Part shown: piece after piece, positions 15,595-24,554 of the stretch
How positions within the stretch are numbered: the first letter of the stretch is position 1
Layout: every line of letters starts with the position of its first letter
Source: Chloroflexota bacterium
Lineage (GTDB): Bacteria > Chloroflexota > Ktedonobacteria > Ktedonobacterales > JADMIN01
Assembly (NCBI GenBank): GCA_021814145.1
Contig: JAKAIY010000007.1
Span: 1 to 51,283 of the forward strand
DNA length: 51,283 nt
Direction: 5' to 3'
Translations under genes and position numbers: made by a program
Notes under the pieces: generated by a model
What the model was told of the DNA's origin: nothing
What the model saw: only the letters and a program-made list of their open reading frames with translations
Database searches by the model: none

Positions 15595-16065
15595 CTATTC
15601 GCCCAGCTCCTGGGGTGGCGGCGCGGGACGGCGACGGCCACCGTTGCGCAAGCGGTGGAGCTCCGCCACCTTCAGGCGGCCAACCGCGCGCTCCAGTTCG
15701 GCGAGCGCGGCGGCCTGCGCCTCCGCGTCGCCCTCTTTGCGGTCCACCAGCGCCTGAGCGCGCTGGCGGGCCTCCTCGGCGCGCGCCTCATCCACATCGG
15801 ACGCGCGCTCGGCGTCATCGGCGAGCACGGTCACGACGTTGTTGTTCACTTCGAGGAAGCCGCCAGCGACGAAGATGCCCTCATCCTCACCGCGCACCCG
15901 CACCCGCATCTCACCAAGCTTGAGCGTGGTGAGCAGGGAGGCGTGCCGGGGCAGGACGGTCAGCTCACCATCGCCGCCTGGCGCGGTCACCTGCTCGACC
16001 TCGCCCTCGAATATGCGCTGCTGGGGTGTGAGCACCAGGGCGCGCAACGTGGGTCGCTGAGACAT
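15595..16065 (-). CDS. atpC: F1F0 ATP synthase subunit epsilon
   Basis: Epsilon sits on the central stalk and can inhibit ATP hydrolysis. Residues 1-88 form the beta-sandwich with the family blocks TPQQRIFEGEVEQVTAPGGDGELTVLPRHA (in two parts, about 13-42) and GIFVAGGFLEVNNNVVTVLAD (63-83). The rest is a helical hairpin, longer and more Ala/Arg/Glu-rich than usual, ending in an unusual basic-Pro tail (GGRRRPAPPPQELGE). With 156 residues it is some 20 longer than typical. AGGAGG lies about nine bases before the ATG. Last gene of the atp operon. Confidence 0.95.
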   Translation of the reverse strand: MSQRPTLRALVLTPQQRIFEGEVEQVTAPGGDGELTVLPRHASLLTTLKLGEMRVRVRGEDEGIFVAGGFLEVNNNVVTVLADDAERASDVDEARAEEARQRAQALVDRKEGDAEAQAAALAELERAVGRLKVAELHRLRNGGRRRPAPPPQELGE

Positions 16066-16093
16066 GCCCAGACTCCTCCTAATTAGCGCGCCG

Positions 16094-17548
<1,455 letters not shown>

Positions 17549-17560
17549 TCACTCCATCCC

Positions 17561-18442
17561 CTATCGCAGCGCTTCAGCGCCAGAGACAACCTCGAGAATC
17601 TGCGTCGTGATGGACGTCTGACGAATCTTGTTATACGTCAGCGTCAGATCAGCCAGCAGGTCATTGGCGCTGTCGGTCGCGTTCTTCATCGCGATCATCT
17701 GCGCCGAGTAGAAGCTCGCCACCGTCTCGAGCAGCGGCTGATAGATCAGCGTCTCAACATAGCGCGGGAGCAGTTCATTGAAGATGCTCGCGATGTCGGG
17801 CTCGAAGATGTATTCCGGGGTCGCGCCGCGCTCTGCGCTCGCCTCCGGCGGCTGGACGGGCAGCAATTGCGTCACCGTCGGCGTCTGCGCCACCATCGAG
17901 ACGAACTTCGGATAGACCAGCATCGCCAGATCAATCTGTTCACCGATGTAGGCGTCGGTGATCGTCCGGGCGATAGCGCGCACATCCGCGGACTTGGGCT
18001 GATCGCCAAGCTGGGTGAACTCCGCGATGATATTCTGGCGGTTGCGCGCCAGGAAATCGCGTCCCTTGCGGCCGATCGCCAGGAACGAGAGCTCCAGGTT
18101 TACGCCGCTGTACTGGCGGGTCAGCTCTTTCGCAAGCTCGGCGGCGCGCTTGGTGGTATTGCTGTTGAGCGCGCCGGCCAGACCACGGTCCGGCGTCACC
18201 AGCACAATGAGCGCGCGCTTGACCTCGCGCGCTTGCATCAGCGGCTGGTCGTCGAGGCCATCAGCCTGAGTCGCCACACGCGAGAGGAGCTTCTGGAGCT
18301 GCTCAGCGTAGGGGCGCGACTGGGCCACGCGCTCCTGCGCGCGCCGCATCCGGCTGCTCGCCACAAGCTGGACGGCGCGTGTAATCTGGGCGACGTTACG
18401 CGCGGAGCGTATACGCCGCCGGATCGCCTGTGTCGAAGGCAT
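17561..18442 (-). CDS. atpG: F1F0 ATP synthase subunit gamma
   Basis: Gamma is the rotating central shaft of F1. The 293-residue product starts with the conserved RRRIRSARNVAQITRAVQLVASSRMRRAQ helix (about 8-36) and ends with the partner helix ATDSANDLLADLTLTYNKIRQTSITTQILEVV in family-typical positions (about 253-284). The middle is the Rossmann-like domain with ALIVLVTPDRGLAGALNSN. AGGAG lies six bases before the ATG. Between atpA and atpD in the normal order. Confidence 0.97.
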   Translation of the reverse strand: MPSTQAIRRRIRSARNVAQITRAVQLVASSRMRRAQERVAQSRPYAEQLQKLLSRVATQADGLDDQPLMQAREVKRALIVLVTPDRGLAGALNSNTTKRAAELAKELTRQYSGVNLELSFLAIGRKGRDFLARNRQNIIAEFTQLGDQPKSADVRAIARTITDAYIGEQIDLAMLVYPKFVSMVAQTPTVTQLLPVQPPEASAERGATPEYIFEPDIASIFNELLPRYVETLIYQPLLETVASFYSAQMIAMKNATDSANDLLADLTLTYNKIRQTSITTQILEVVSGAEALR

Positions 18443-18533
18443 GATGTTCTCCTGCGCCCCTTCTCACGAGAGGCCGCCAGCGCCACGCCAGGGCGACGCT
18501 AGCGGTCTCCACGAAGGCAGGCGGCGCCGCGCG

Positions 18534-20066
18534 CTAGCGGGGAGCCGTCTTCTGGTACTCCACGATGGCGGCGTCGAGCTGTTCGAACACCTCCTTCGGG
18601 AGCTTCTTGCGTTCGGTAACAGTCGTCTCGCGGATCGTCGCGACCAGCTCAGGGTAGTTGGCGTCCATGAAAGAATGGAACTGCTTCTCCCACTCCTGAA
18701 CCTTGTCCACCGCCACATTATCGAGCTTGCCTGTGCTGGCGGCATGGATGATCATGATCTGGTGCTCGACAGACATCGGCTCGTACTGCTTCTGCTTCAT
18801 GATCTCCTGTTGGCGGCGGCCACGCTCGATCTTGCGCTTGGTCGCCGCGTCCAGGTCGGAGCCAAACTGTGCGAACGCCGCCAGGTCGCGGAACTGGGCC
18901 AGGTCAAGTCGCAGCGTGCCAGCGACCTGCTTCATGCCCGCCGTCTGCGCCGCGCCACCGACGCGGCTGACCGAGATGCCAACGTTCAGCGCCGGGCGAA
19001 TGCCCGCGTTGAAGAGGTCAGTCTCCAGGAAGATCTGGCCGTCCGTGATCGAGATGACGTTGGTCGGGATATAGGCTGACACGTCATTGGCCTTCGTCTC
19101 GATGATCGGCAGCGCCGTCAGCGAGCCACCGCCGTAGTTGTCGTTCAGGCGGGCGGCGCGCTCCAGCAGACGGCTATGCAGATAGAACACATCGCCAGGA
19201 TACGCCTCACGCCCCGGAGGGCGGCGGATGATGAGCGACATGTTGCGGTAGGCGTCGGCGTGCTTGGAGAGGTCGTCATAGATCACCAGCGCGTCGCGCC
19301 CGCTCTCCATGATCTCCTCGCCCATCGCGCAGCCAGCGTAGGGAGCCAGATACTTCAGCGGCGCGGGGTCCTCAGCGCCCGCATGCACGATGATCGTATG
19401 CTCCAGCGCGCCGTGCTGCCGCAACGTCTCGCGGATACGGGCGATCTGGAAGTTCTTCTGCCCGATCGAGACGTAGATGCAGGTGAGGTTTTTGCCCTTC
19501 TGGTTGATGATCGTATCGAGAGCGACAGCGGTCTTACCAGTCTGGCGGTCACCAATGATCAACTCGCGCTGGCCGCGACCAATCGGGATCAGCGCGTCAA
19601 TCGCCTTGATGCCTGTCTGCACCGGCGTATTCACCGGGTGGCGCGTGATGACGCCAGGCGCCACGCGCTCGACAGGGCGGGTTCTGGTGGTATTGATCGG
19701 CCCGCCGTCGTCCAGTGGCTGTCCCAACGGATTGACGACGCGCCCGATCAGGGCGTCGCCGACGGGCACCTCGATGATACGGCCGGTGGTGCGAACCTCA
19801 TCATCCTCGTGGAGGAGAGTGAAATCGCCCAGGACCGGCACAGACACCGAATCTTCCTCGAGGTTGAACGCCAGGCCCATCATCCCCGTGCGCGGGAACT
19901 CGACCAGTTCCAGATAGCGCACGCCTGACAGACCATAGACACGGGCGATGCCATCCGCGACCTCGATCACCGTGCCCACGCTGACCATGGCGGCCTCAGT
20001 GGTCCTGCCTTCGTAACTTTGTATGCGATCGCGAATGACGCGGGTAATCTCGTCCGCGATTGCCAT
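18534..20066 (-). CDS. atpA: F1F0 ATP synthase subunit alpha
   Basis: Non-catalytic nucleotide-binding subunit of F1. The 510-residue product has the P-loop GDRQTGKT (172-179), the arginine-finger region [10 protein letters not shown] (about 367-376) and a normal C-terminal helical domain. I start at [15 protein letters not shown], which has AGGAG six bases upstream; an in-frame start 54 bp earlier gives an unconserved leader. 81 bp separate it from atpH, in which I see no other feature. Confidence 0.98.
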   Translation of the reverse strand: MAIADEITRVIRDRIQSYEGRTTEAAMVSVGTVIEVADGIARVYGLSGVRYLELVEFPRTGMMGLAFNLEEDSVSVPVLGDFTLLHEDDEVRTTGRIIEVPVGDALIGRVVNPLGQPLDDGGPINTTRTRPVERVAPGVITRHPVNTPVQTGIKAIDALIPIGRGQRELIIGDRQTGKTAVALDTIINQKGKNLTCIYVSIGQKNFQIARIRETLRQHGALEHTIIVHAGAEDPAPLKYLAPYAGCAMGEEIMESGRDALVIYDDLSKHADAYRNMSLIIRRPPGREAYPGDVFYLHSRLLERAARLNDNYGGGSLTALPIIETKANDVSAYIPTNVISITDGQIFLETDLFNAGIRPALNVGISVSRVGGAAQTAGMKQVAGTLRLDLAQFRDLAAFAQFGSDLDAATKRKIERGRRQQEIMKQKQYEPMSVEHQIMIIHAASTGKLDNVAVDKVQEWEKQFHSFMDANYPELVATIRETTVTERKKLPKEVFEQLDAAIVEYQKTAPR

Positions 20067-20147
20067 GTCTTTCTCCTGTTCGCCTGTCAGACTCCGGGCT
20101 GTCACGCGTTGATGCGCCATGCCCCATGCGAGGCGGCGCGAGCAGTG

Positions 20148-20909
20148 TTAACGCCTGCGGCCCTTGCCGCGCTTGCCTCCCGACCCATGCTGTCCGCGAC
20201 CGGGGCCTCGCCCCGTATCTGGAAGGCGTGGAGCCAGGCGTGGCCCGTGGGGGTCGCGTGGAGCGGAACTCGTCGCGCTCGCCGGGCCACTTGTTCCCAA
20301 CGCGCCGGAGTCACCGGGCTGTCCACCGGGCGGGATAAGATCATCAAGACCATCCATCGCGCCACCGAGGTCACCCCCTTGGGCGATGCGCCGCCGCAGC
20401 AACTCCAGTCGCCGCCGGACACTGCCATCTATTAGTGTGTCACCAACGCGCACGATTACGCCACCAAGCAACTCTGGATCCACCTTCTCTTGAAGGATGA
20501 TCCGCTTGCCGGTGACGCGCTCCATCTGGCTGATGATCGAGGCGCGCATGGCGTCGTCCAGCGGCATGGCGGAGACGACATCCGCCACAGCCTGCCCGCG
20601 ATGATCGTTATAGAGGCGCTCAAACTCGTCGCGCACCCTGGGCGCGAGCGCGGTGAAGCCACTCTCAACGAGCGCCAGCGCCAGGCCAAGCCCTTCGGGC
20701 TTCACCTTGTCGCCCAGCAGGTCACGAACAATGGCCTCTTTGCGCTCGAAGCGCACATTCGGCTCGCCAAGGATGAACGCCAGCTGGCGGTTCGAGAAGT
20801 ATTCCGCGATCAGCCGCACGTCTTTGAGCCAGCTATCGAGCGTATCCGGCTCGACGCCCAACTCAAACACCGCCTCCGCGTAGCGACGCGCGACCGCTCC
20901 CTTTAGCAC
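20148..20909 (-). CDS. atpH: F1F0 ATP synthase subunit delta with long basic C-terminal tail
   Basis: Delta joins the top of F1 to the peripheral stalk. Residues 1-179 are a full-length OSCP/delta domain: VARRYAEAVFELG at the start and the C-terminal signature VDPELLGGVIVRVGDTLIDGSVRRRLELL (in two parts, about 143-171). A further 74 residues are unlike any delta I know: rich in Gly, Pro, Ser and Arg, disordered in appearance and ending in GSGGKRGKGRRR. The start is GTG, with GAGGG seven bases upstream, and it overlaps the atpF stop by 7 bp. The tail is read in frame with no sign of a frameshift into atpA. Its function is unknown. Confidence 0.92.
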   Translation of the reverse strand: MLKGAVARRYAEAVFELGVEPDTLDSWLKDVRLIAEYFSNRQLAFILGEPNVRFERKEAIVRDLLGDKVKPEGLGLALALVESGFTALAPRVRDEFERLYNDHRGQAVADVVSAMPLDDAMRASIISQMERVTGKRIILQEKVDPELLGGVIVRVGDTLIDGSVRRRLELLRRRIAQGGDLGGAMDGLDDLIPPGGQPGDSGALGTSGPASATSSAPRDPHGPRLAPRLPDTGRGPGRGQHGSGGKRGKGRRR

Positions 20910-21400
20910 TGGCTATCCCTCGACTGCGAGACGAACTCATCTACGAGGCGCCGGTTGGTCGTGGTATCCATGGAGCCCCCGATGACCTTTTCGGCAGCGG
21001 CGATCGCCAGGTCAGCAACCTGCTGGCGCAACTCCGCCTTCGCCTTGGCCACCTGCTGCTCGATGCGCGCGCCGACCTGTCGCTCGATATCGCGGGCGCG
21101 CTGCTGCGCCTGCGACTCAATATCCGCCTTCAGGCGCTCAGCGGCGGTAGTCGCGGAAGCGATGACTTTCTGCGACTCCACACGCGCCTCGTTCAGCATC
21201 GCCTCGATCCGCTTCTCGGCGCTGGCCAGTTCCTGCTTCGCGCGCTCGGCGTTATCAATGCCTTCCTGGATTCGCGCCTGGCGCTCATCGAGCGTTTTGA
21301 GGAGAACCGGAAAGGCAAAGCGCGCCAGCACGATGAACAGGATGGCGAACGCGATGAGCTGGGCGATCAGAGCGCCAGTATTGATCCCTAATCCACTCAT
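20903..21400 (-). CDS. atpF: F1F0 ATP synthase subunit b
   Basis: Subunit b forms the peripheral stalk: one N-terminal membrane helix (about 10-32, LIAQLIAFAILFIVLARFAF) and a long charged coiled coil (about 35-150) rich in Ala, Glu, Arg and Gln. The 165-residue length is normal. I use the ATG of MSGLGINTG, which has GAGGAG nine bases upstream; the longer frame begins with an Arg/Ser-rich stretch that is not membrane-like. Only one b-type gene is present, so the stalk is probably a homodimer. Confidence 0.95.
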   Translation of the reverse strand: MSGLGINTGALIAQLIAFAILFIVLARFAFPVLLKTLDERQARIQEGIDNAERAKQELASAEKRIEAMLNEARVESQKVIASATTAAERLKADIESQAQQRARDIERQVGARIEQQVAKAKAELRQQVADLAIAAAEKVIGGSMDTTTNRRLVDEFVSQSRDSQC

Positions 21401-21473
21401 GCGTGTCTGCTCCTCTTCACATAGGGGCGGAGGAAACTGGGCGCGAAAGCCGCGCCCAGTCGCCGGTCCACAC

Positions 21474-21894
<421 letters not shown>

Positions 21895-21920
21895 ATACCA
21901 TCAGCGGTCAGGCCACAAGC

Positions 21921-22826
21921 TCAGCGAGCGCCACCTCCGACCGCGTGTTCGAGCGCATGCTCGGCGCGTAACCGCTCTTCGTGCGCGACCTCAGCGCTGT
22001 GCTCTTCCTCCACGTCAGCATGGCCATGGGCCGTCGTGCCAAGGGTCATGAAGATCAGCGTCAGGAACGCGAACACAAAAGCCTGGATGAAGCCGACGAA
22101 CACTTCCAGGAAGTAGAACGGGATCGCGCCGATTCCCACCGAGATGAACGCCATCACCAGCAGCAGCACGTCACCCGCGAACAGATTGCCAAATAGACGG
22201 AAGCTGAGCGAGAGCACGCGCAGGAGCTCAAGCGGAATCTCCAGCAGACCAACCACGAAGCCAATCGGCCCATCGCTTAGAACGATGTAGCGGCTGATCT
22301 GAACGCGCCAGCCGAGCACCATGAACCCGTACACCTGGGTCATAACGACCGACACGACAGCCAGGGCGATGGTGAAATTGAGGTCGGTGGCGGGAGGACG
22401 GAAGAACGGCACGATACAGTTCGAGACATTGCCTGTCAGGAAAACGCCCGATCCCACGTGCGCGCAGGCGCTGCTGATTTCCTCACTGGTCGTCTTGAGG
22501 CCGATGGACTCGATACCGGGGATGACTTCCCACCAATTGGCGATGAGAATCAACAAGAATATCGAAGCGACCCAGGGGAAAAAGCGCCGCCCGTTTTTCT
22601 TGCCCGCTACCTCCTCGCAGAGATGGAGAAGCGATTCAAACACCCATTCGACCAGGTTCTGCAGGAAGCCGGGCACAATCTTGGGCTTGTACGCCGCGAT
22701 AAGAAAGAAGCCCAACACAATGAGCGCGCTGACCACCGTCAGCAGGAAGGTATTCGTTAAAAAAGCCGGCGCGCCCGGATAAAGAGGATCGGCGGCAACC
22801 TGGATATGTGGAAGCTCCCAGAGCAC
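21921..22826 (-). CDS. atpB: F1F0 ATP synthase subunit a
   Basis: Subunit a provides the proton half-channels next to the c ring. The 301-residue product has about six membrane helices; the essential Arg is in SLSFRLFGN, and counts as residue 210, the same number as in E. coli. A loop with two Cys (about 121 and 137) lies between helices, and the C-terminus carries an acidic, His-rich tail (about 275-301). The start is GTG (VLWELPHIQV), with GGGAG seven bases upstream; the longer frame adds an unconserved leader. It follows atpZ by 56 bp. Confidence 0.94.
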   Translation of the reverse strand: MLWELPHIQVAADPLYPGAPAFLTNTFLLTVVSALIVLGFFLIAAYKPKIVPGFLQNLVEWVFESLLHLCEEVAGKKNGRRFFPWVASIFLLILIANWWEVIPGIESIGLKTTSEEISSACAHVGSGVFLTGNVSNCIVPFFRPPATDLNFTIALAVVSVVMTQVYGFMVLGWRVQISRYIVLSDGPIGFVVGLLEIPLELLRVLSLSFRLFGNLFAGDVLLLVMAFISVGIGAIPFYFLEVFVGFIQAFVFAFLTLIFMTLGTTAHGHADVEEEHSAEVAHEERLRAEHALEHAVGGGAR

Positions 22827-22882
22827 GGAGGCTCTCCCTTCGCCTCTGACTGCGGATGACCCGTCTCGTCGCAATCCCTCGC

Positions 22883-23110
22883 CTACTCCAGACTGGAGAC
22901 CAGGCGATAGACGCCGTAAATGCCAACGGCCAGGCCAAGCAGCAGCCCGATGATTGTCGCTACGGGCGAGGAACCAAGTTTATCGTCAATGAAGAGCCCA
23001 ACCACAATCCCCAGCACAGCGCCCAGGCTGATCATCAGACCAACCTGTCCGATCAAGGCGAACGCCGTCAGATCACCGCGCTTCGTTGGGCGTTGTTTGT
23101 CGTTCTTCAT
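22883..23110 (-). CDS. atpZ: AtpZ/AtpI-type small membrane protein
   Basis: A 75-residue protein with two membrane helices (about 16-42 and 47-70) joined by IDDKLGSSP, matching the AtpZ/AtpI family found at the head of atp operons. These proteins are thought to help c-ring assembly or Mg uptake; the role is not settled. The ATG gives MKNDKQRPTKRGD, with GAGG upstream. A much longer open frame upstream crosses the operon promoter and is not coding. First gene of the atp operon. Confidence 0.85.
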   Translation of the reverse strand: MKNDKQRPTKRGDLTAFALIGQVGLMISLGAVLGIVVGLFIDDKLGSSPVATIIGLLLGLAVGIYGVYRLVSSLE

Positions 23111-23141
23111 TGCTGTACGCCTCACCACGCATACCGGGACG

Positions 23142-23171
23142 AGTATAGCATAGACGCCTCGACAAAGGCAA
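23142..23171 (-). promoter_or_regulatory. Promoter of the atp operon
   Basis: On the minus strand TTGCCT (23166-23171), 18 bases, then TATACT (23142-23147) preceded by TGC, an extended -10 element. The predicted transcript starts about 25 bases before the atpZ start. The same TGCTATACT string occurs upstream of the gene at 35023. Confidence 0.65.
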
Positions 23172-23285
23172 TCATATCCCCACATGGATTTATAGACCGG
23201 GTAAGATTTCGTTATAGCGATAGCGCCGCCACAGCGAGCGGCTGGCGCAAAATCCAGCGAGCGGGACGCCTGACCGCTCGCCCGC

Positions 23286-24089
23286 TCAGGGATATGGCAG
23301 GCCGCGCACGCGCACCGCCGCGCCACGTCCTGCGCCCAGCATCGCCGCCGCGGACACATCCCGCGCCGCGATAGCCAGCGCGCCTGAACTGTCGCGCAGC
23401 GCGAACGGCTCACCCTCCGGCCCTGCCGCGAAATGCGTCGCGGAACGCGCAATGACGCGGCCAGCGATCTCGACACGCACACTCAAGGCCAAAAGCGTGT
23501 CCGGGCGCGCGAGGGGAATGTCGCTGATGAGATTGCCAAAGTGGTCCACATGCGCGACGCGACCCACCAGCGTATCGTCTTCCCATGCCGGCGCAAGAGG
23601 GATTGGCAGGCGAACGAGCGTCGCCGGATCGAGCGGATCGCCCAGCGAATCGAGCGCGACCCCGGCCAGCAGGTGCGCGGCGCAGGGAGCGAATATGTCA
23701 CGCCCATGAAATGTGGCGCTCGCGCCGGGCAGATGGTATGTGGCGTTCGTCAGCGCCACGCAGCGGTCAATGGGAGACCGCGCGAGCGCATGGGTGAACA
23801 GGCCATTGTCAGGGCCAACCAGGAAGCGCCCGCCAGTCTCCAGCGCAAGAGCGCGGCGCGCTCCGCCCACACCGGGATCAACAACGCACACCAGGACGCT
23901 GCCTGCCGGGAAGTAGCGCCACGCCATGCCCAGCGTCCAGGAACCCATCTCAATATCCTGTGGCGCGATGTCGTGCGAGATATCCACGAAGCGAGCGTCA
24001 GGCGCGATACCTAGCGCCACCGCCTTCATCACCCCCACATAGCCGTCGCGCAGGCCAAAGTCGCTCAGCAGCCCCATCACTCCAGACAC
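23286..24089 (-). CDS. SAM hydroxide adenosyltransferase (DUF62 / SAM hydrolase family)
   Basis: Members of this family cleave S-adenosylmethionine with water to adenosine and methionine; the related fluorinase and chlorinase use halide. The 267-residue product has the family blocks SDFGLRDGYVGVMK (about 8-21), VVDPGVGGARR (about 71-81), PDNGLF (about 92-97), FHGRDIFAPCAAHL (about 125-138) and DHFGNLISDIP (about 180-190). Asp, Arg and His of the hydrolase triad can be read from the DPGVGGARR and FHGRD blocks, favouring hydrolase over halogenase. Start at GTG with GGAGG eight bases upstream. It follows an 84-codon unknown gene with 28 bp between them and reads toward the atp promoter. Confidence 0.87.
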   Translation of the reverse strand: MSGVMGLLSDFGLRDGYVGVMKAVALGIAPDARFVDISHDIAPQDIEMGSWTLGMAWRYFPAGSVLVCVVDPGVGGARRALALETGGRFLVGPDNGLFTHALARSPIDRCVALTNATYHLPGASATFHGRDIFAPCAAHLLAGVALDSLGDPLDPATLVRLPIPLAPAWEDDTLVGRVAHVDHFGNLISDIPLARPDTLLALSVRVEIAGRVIARSATHFAAGPEGEPFALRDSSGALAIAARDVSAAAMLGAGRGAAVRVRGLPYP

Positions 24090-24117
24090 CGGCGTTTCCT
24101 CCTCATGCAGGCGCGGC

Positions 24118-24372
24118 TCAGGGCAGCAGGCGACAATCAAAGCGCACGACCCCAGCTGTCCGGTCAGTCACCACCCGGAACGATTCCAGCCGCACCACCT
24201 CGCCCACCGCTTGTGGGATGTCCGCAACACCAACCACGCGCGTCTCCGCCATGCGATTCGGGTCATCCAGCCGGGCGACAACACAGCGGACATAGGGCTG
24301 CTCGATCCCCTCGAAGGAAGCGCGCAGACCAGGCTCCTTCGTAACAATAGCGCCTTCGATAATGATGTTCAT
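24118..24372 (-). CDS. Small conserved-looking protein of unknown function
   Basis: An 84-residue protein that I do not recognise. It begins MNIIIEGAIVTKEPG and is made of alternating hydrophobic strands (NIIIEGAIV, YVRCVVARL, TRVVGVADI, VVRLESFRVV, GVVRFDCRLL) with no long helix, which suggests a small beta-barrel, possibly OB-like; this is only an impression. No membrane segment or Cys motif. GGGAGGAG lies about nine bases upstream of the ATG, so it is probably translated. It is the first gene of a pair with the SAM hydrolase-type gene and may relate to it. Confidence 0.65.
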   Translation of the reverse strand: MNIIIEGAIVTKEPGLRASFEGIEQPYVRCVVARLDDPNRMAETRVVGVADIPQAVGEVVRLESFRVVTDRTAGVVRFDCRLLP

Positions 24373-24437
24373 GCTCACGCTCCTCCCGGCGCGCGCGCGC
24401 AAATCCACTCGTAATCATACAATCCTGTTTATACTGG

Positions 24438-24449
24438 ATGCTGTATAAT
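24438..24449 (+). promoter_or_regulatory. Perfect -10 box upstream of the histidine kinase
   Basis: A consensus TATAAT at 24444-24449, preceded by ATGCTG, with no recognisable -35 at 16-18 bases. Transcription from here would leave a leader of about 100 bases before the kinase start at 24555. The -10 also explains why the in-frame ATG at 24438 cannot be the start. Confidence 0.5.
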
Positions 24450-24554
24450 AGGCTGACCTGGAGACCGGCCGCCGCTGGATTCAGGCGAACGTTCTGGCCC
24501 CGTCGCTACCGGTCGTCAGGGGTTGTATCACATCGGGGTGAGGGGTATCAGCGC

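Noticed and set aside
23111-23482. Upstream extension of the atpZ frame
   Set aside because: It crosses the atp promoter and is Arg/Ser/Cys-rich; the ATG at 23110 yields a normal AtpZ.
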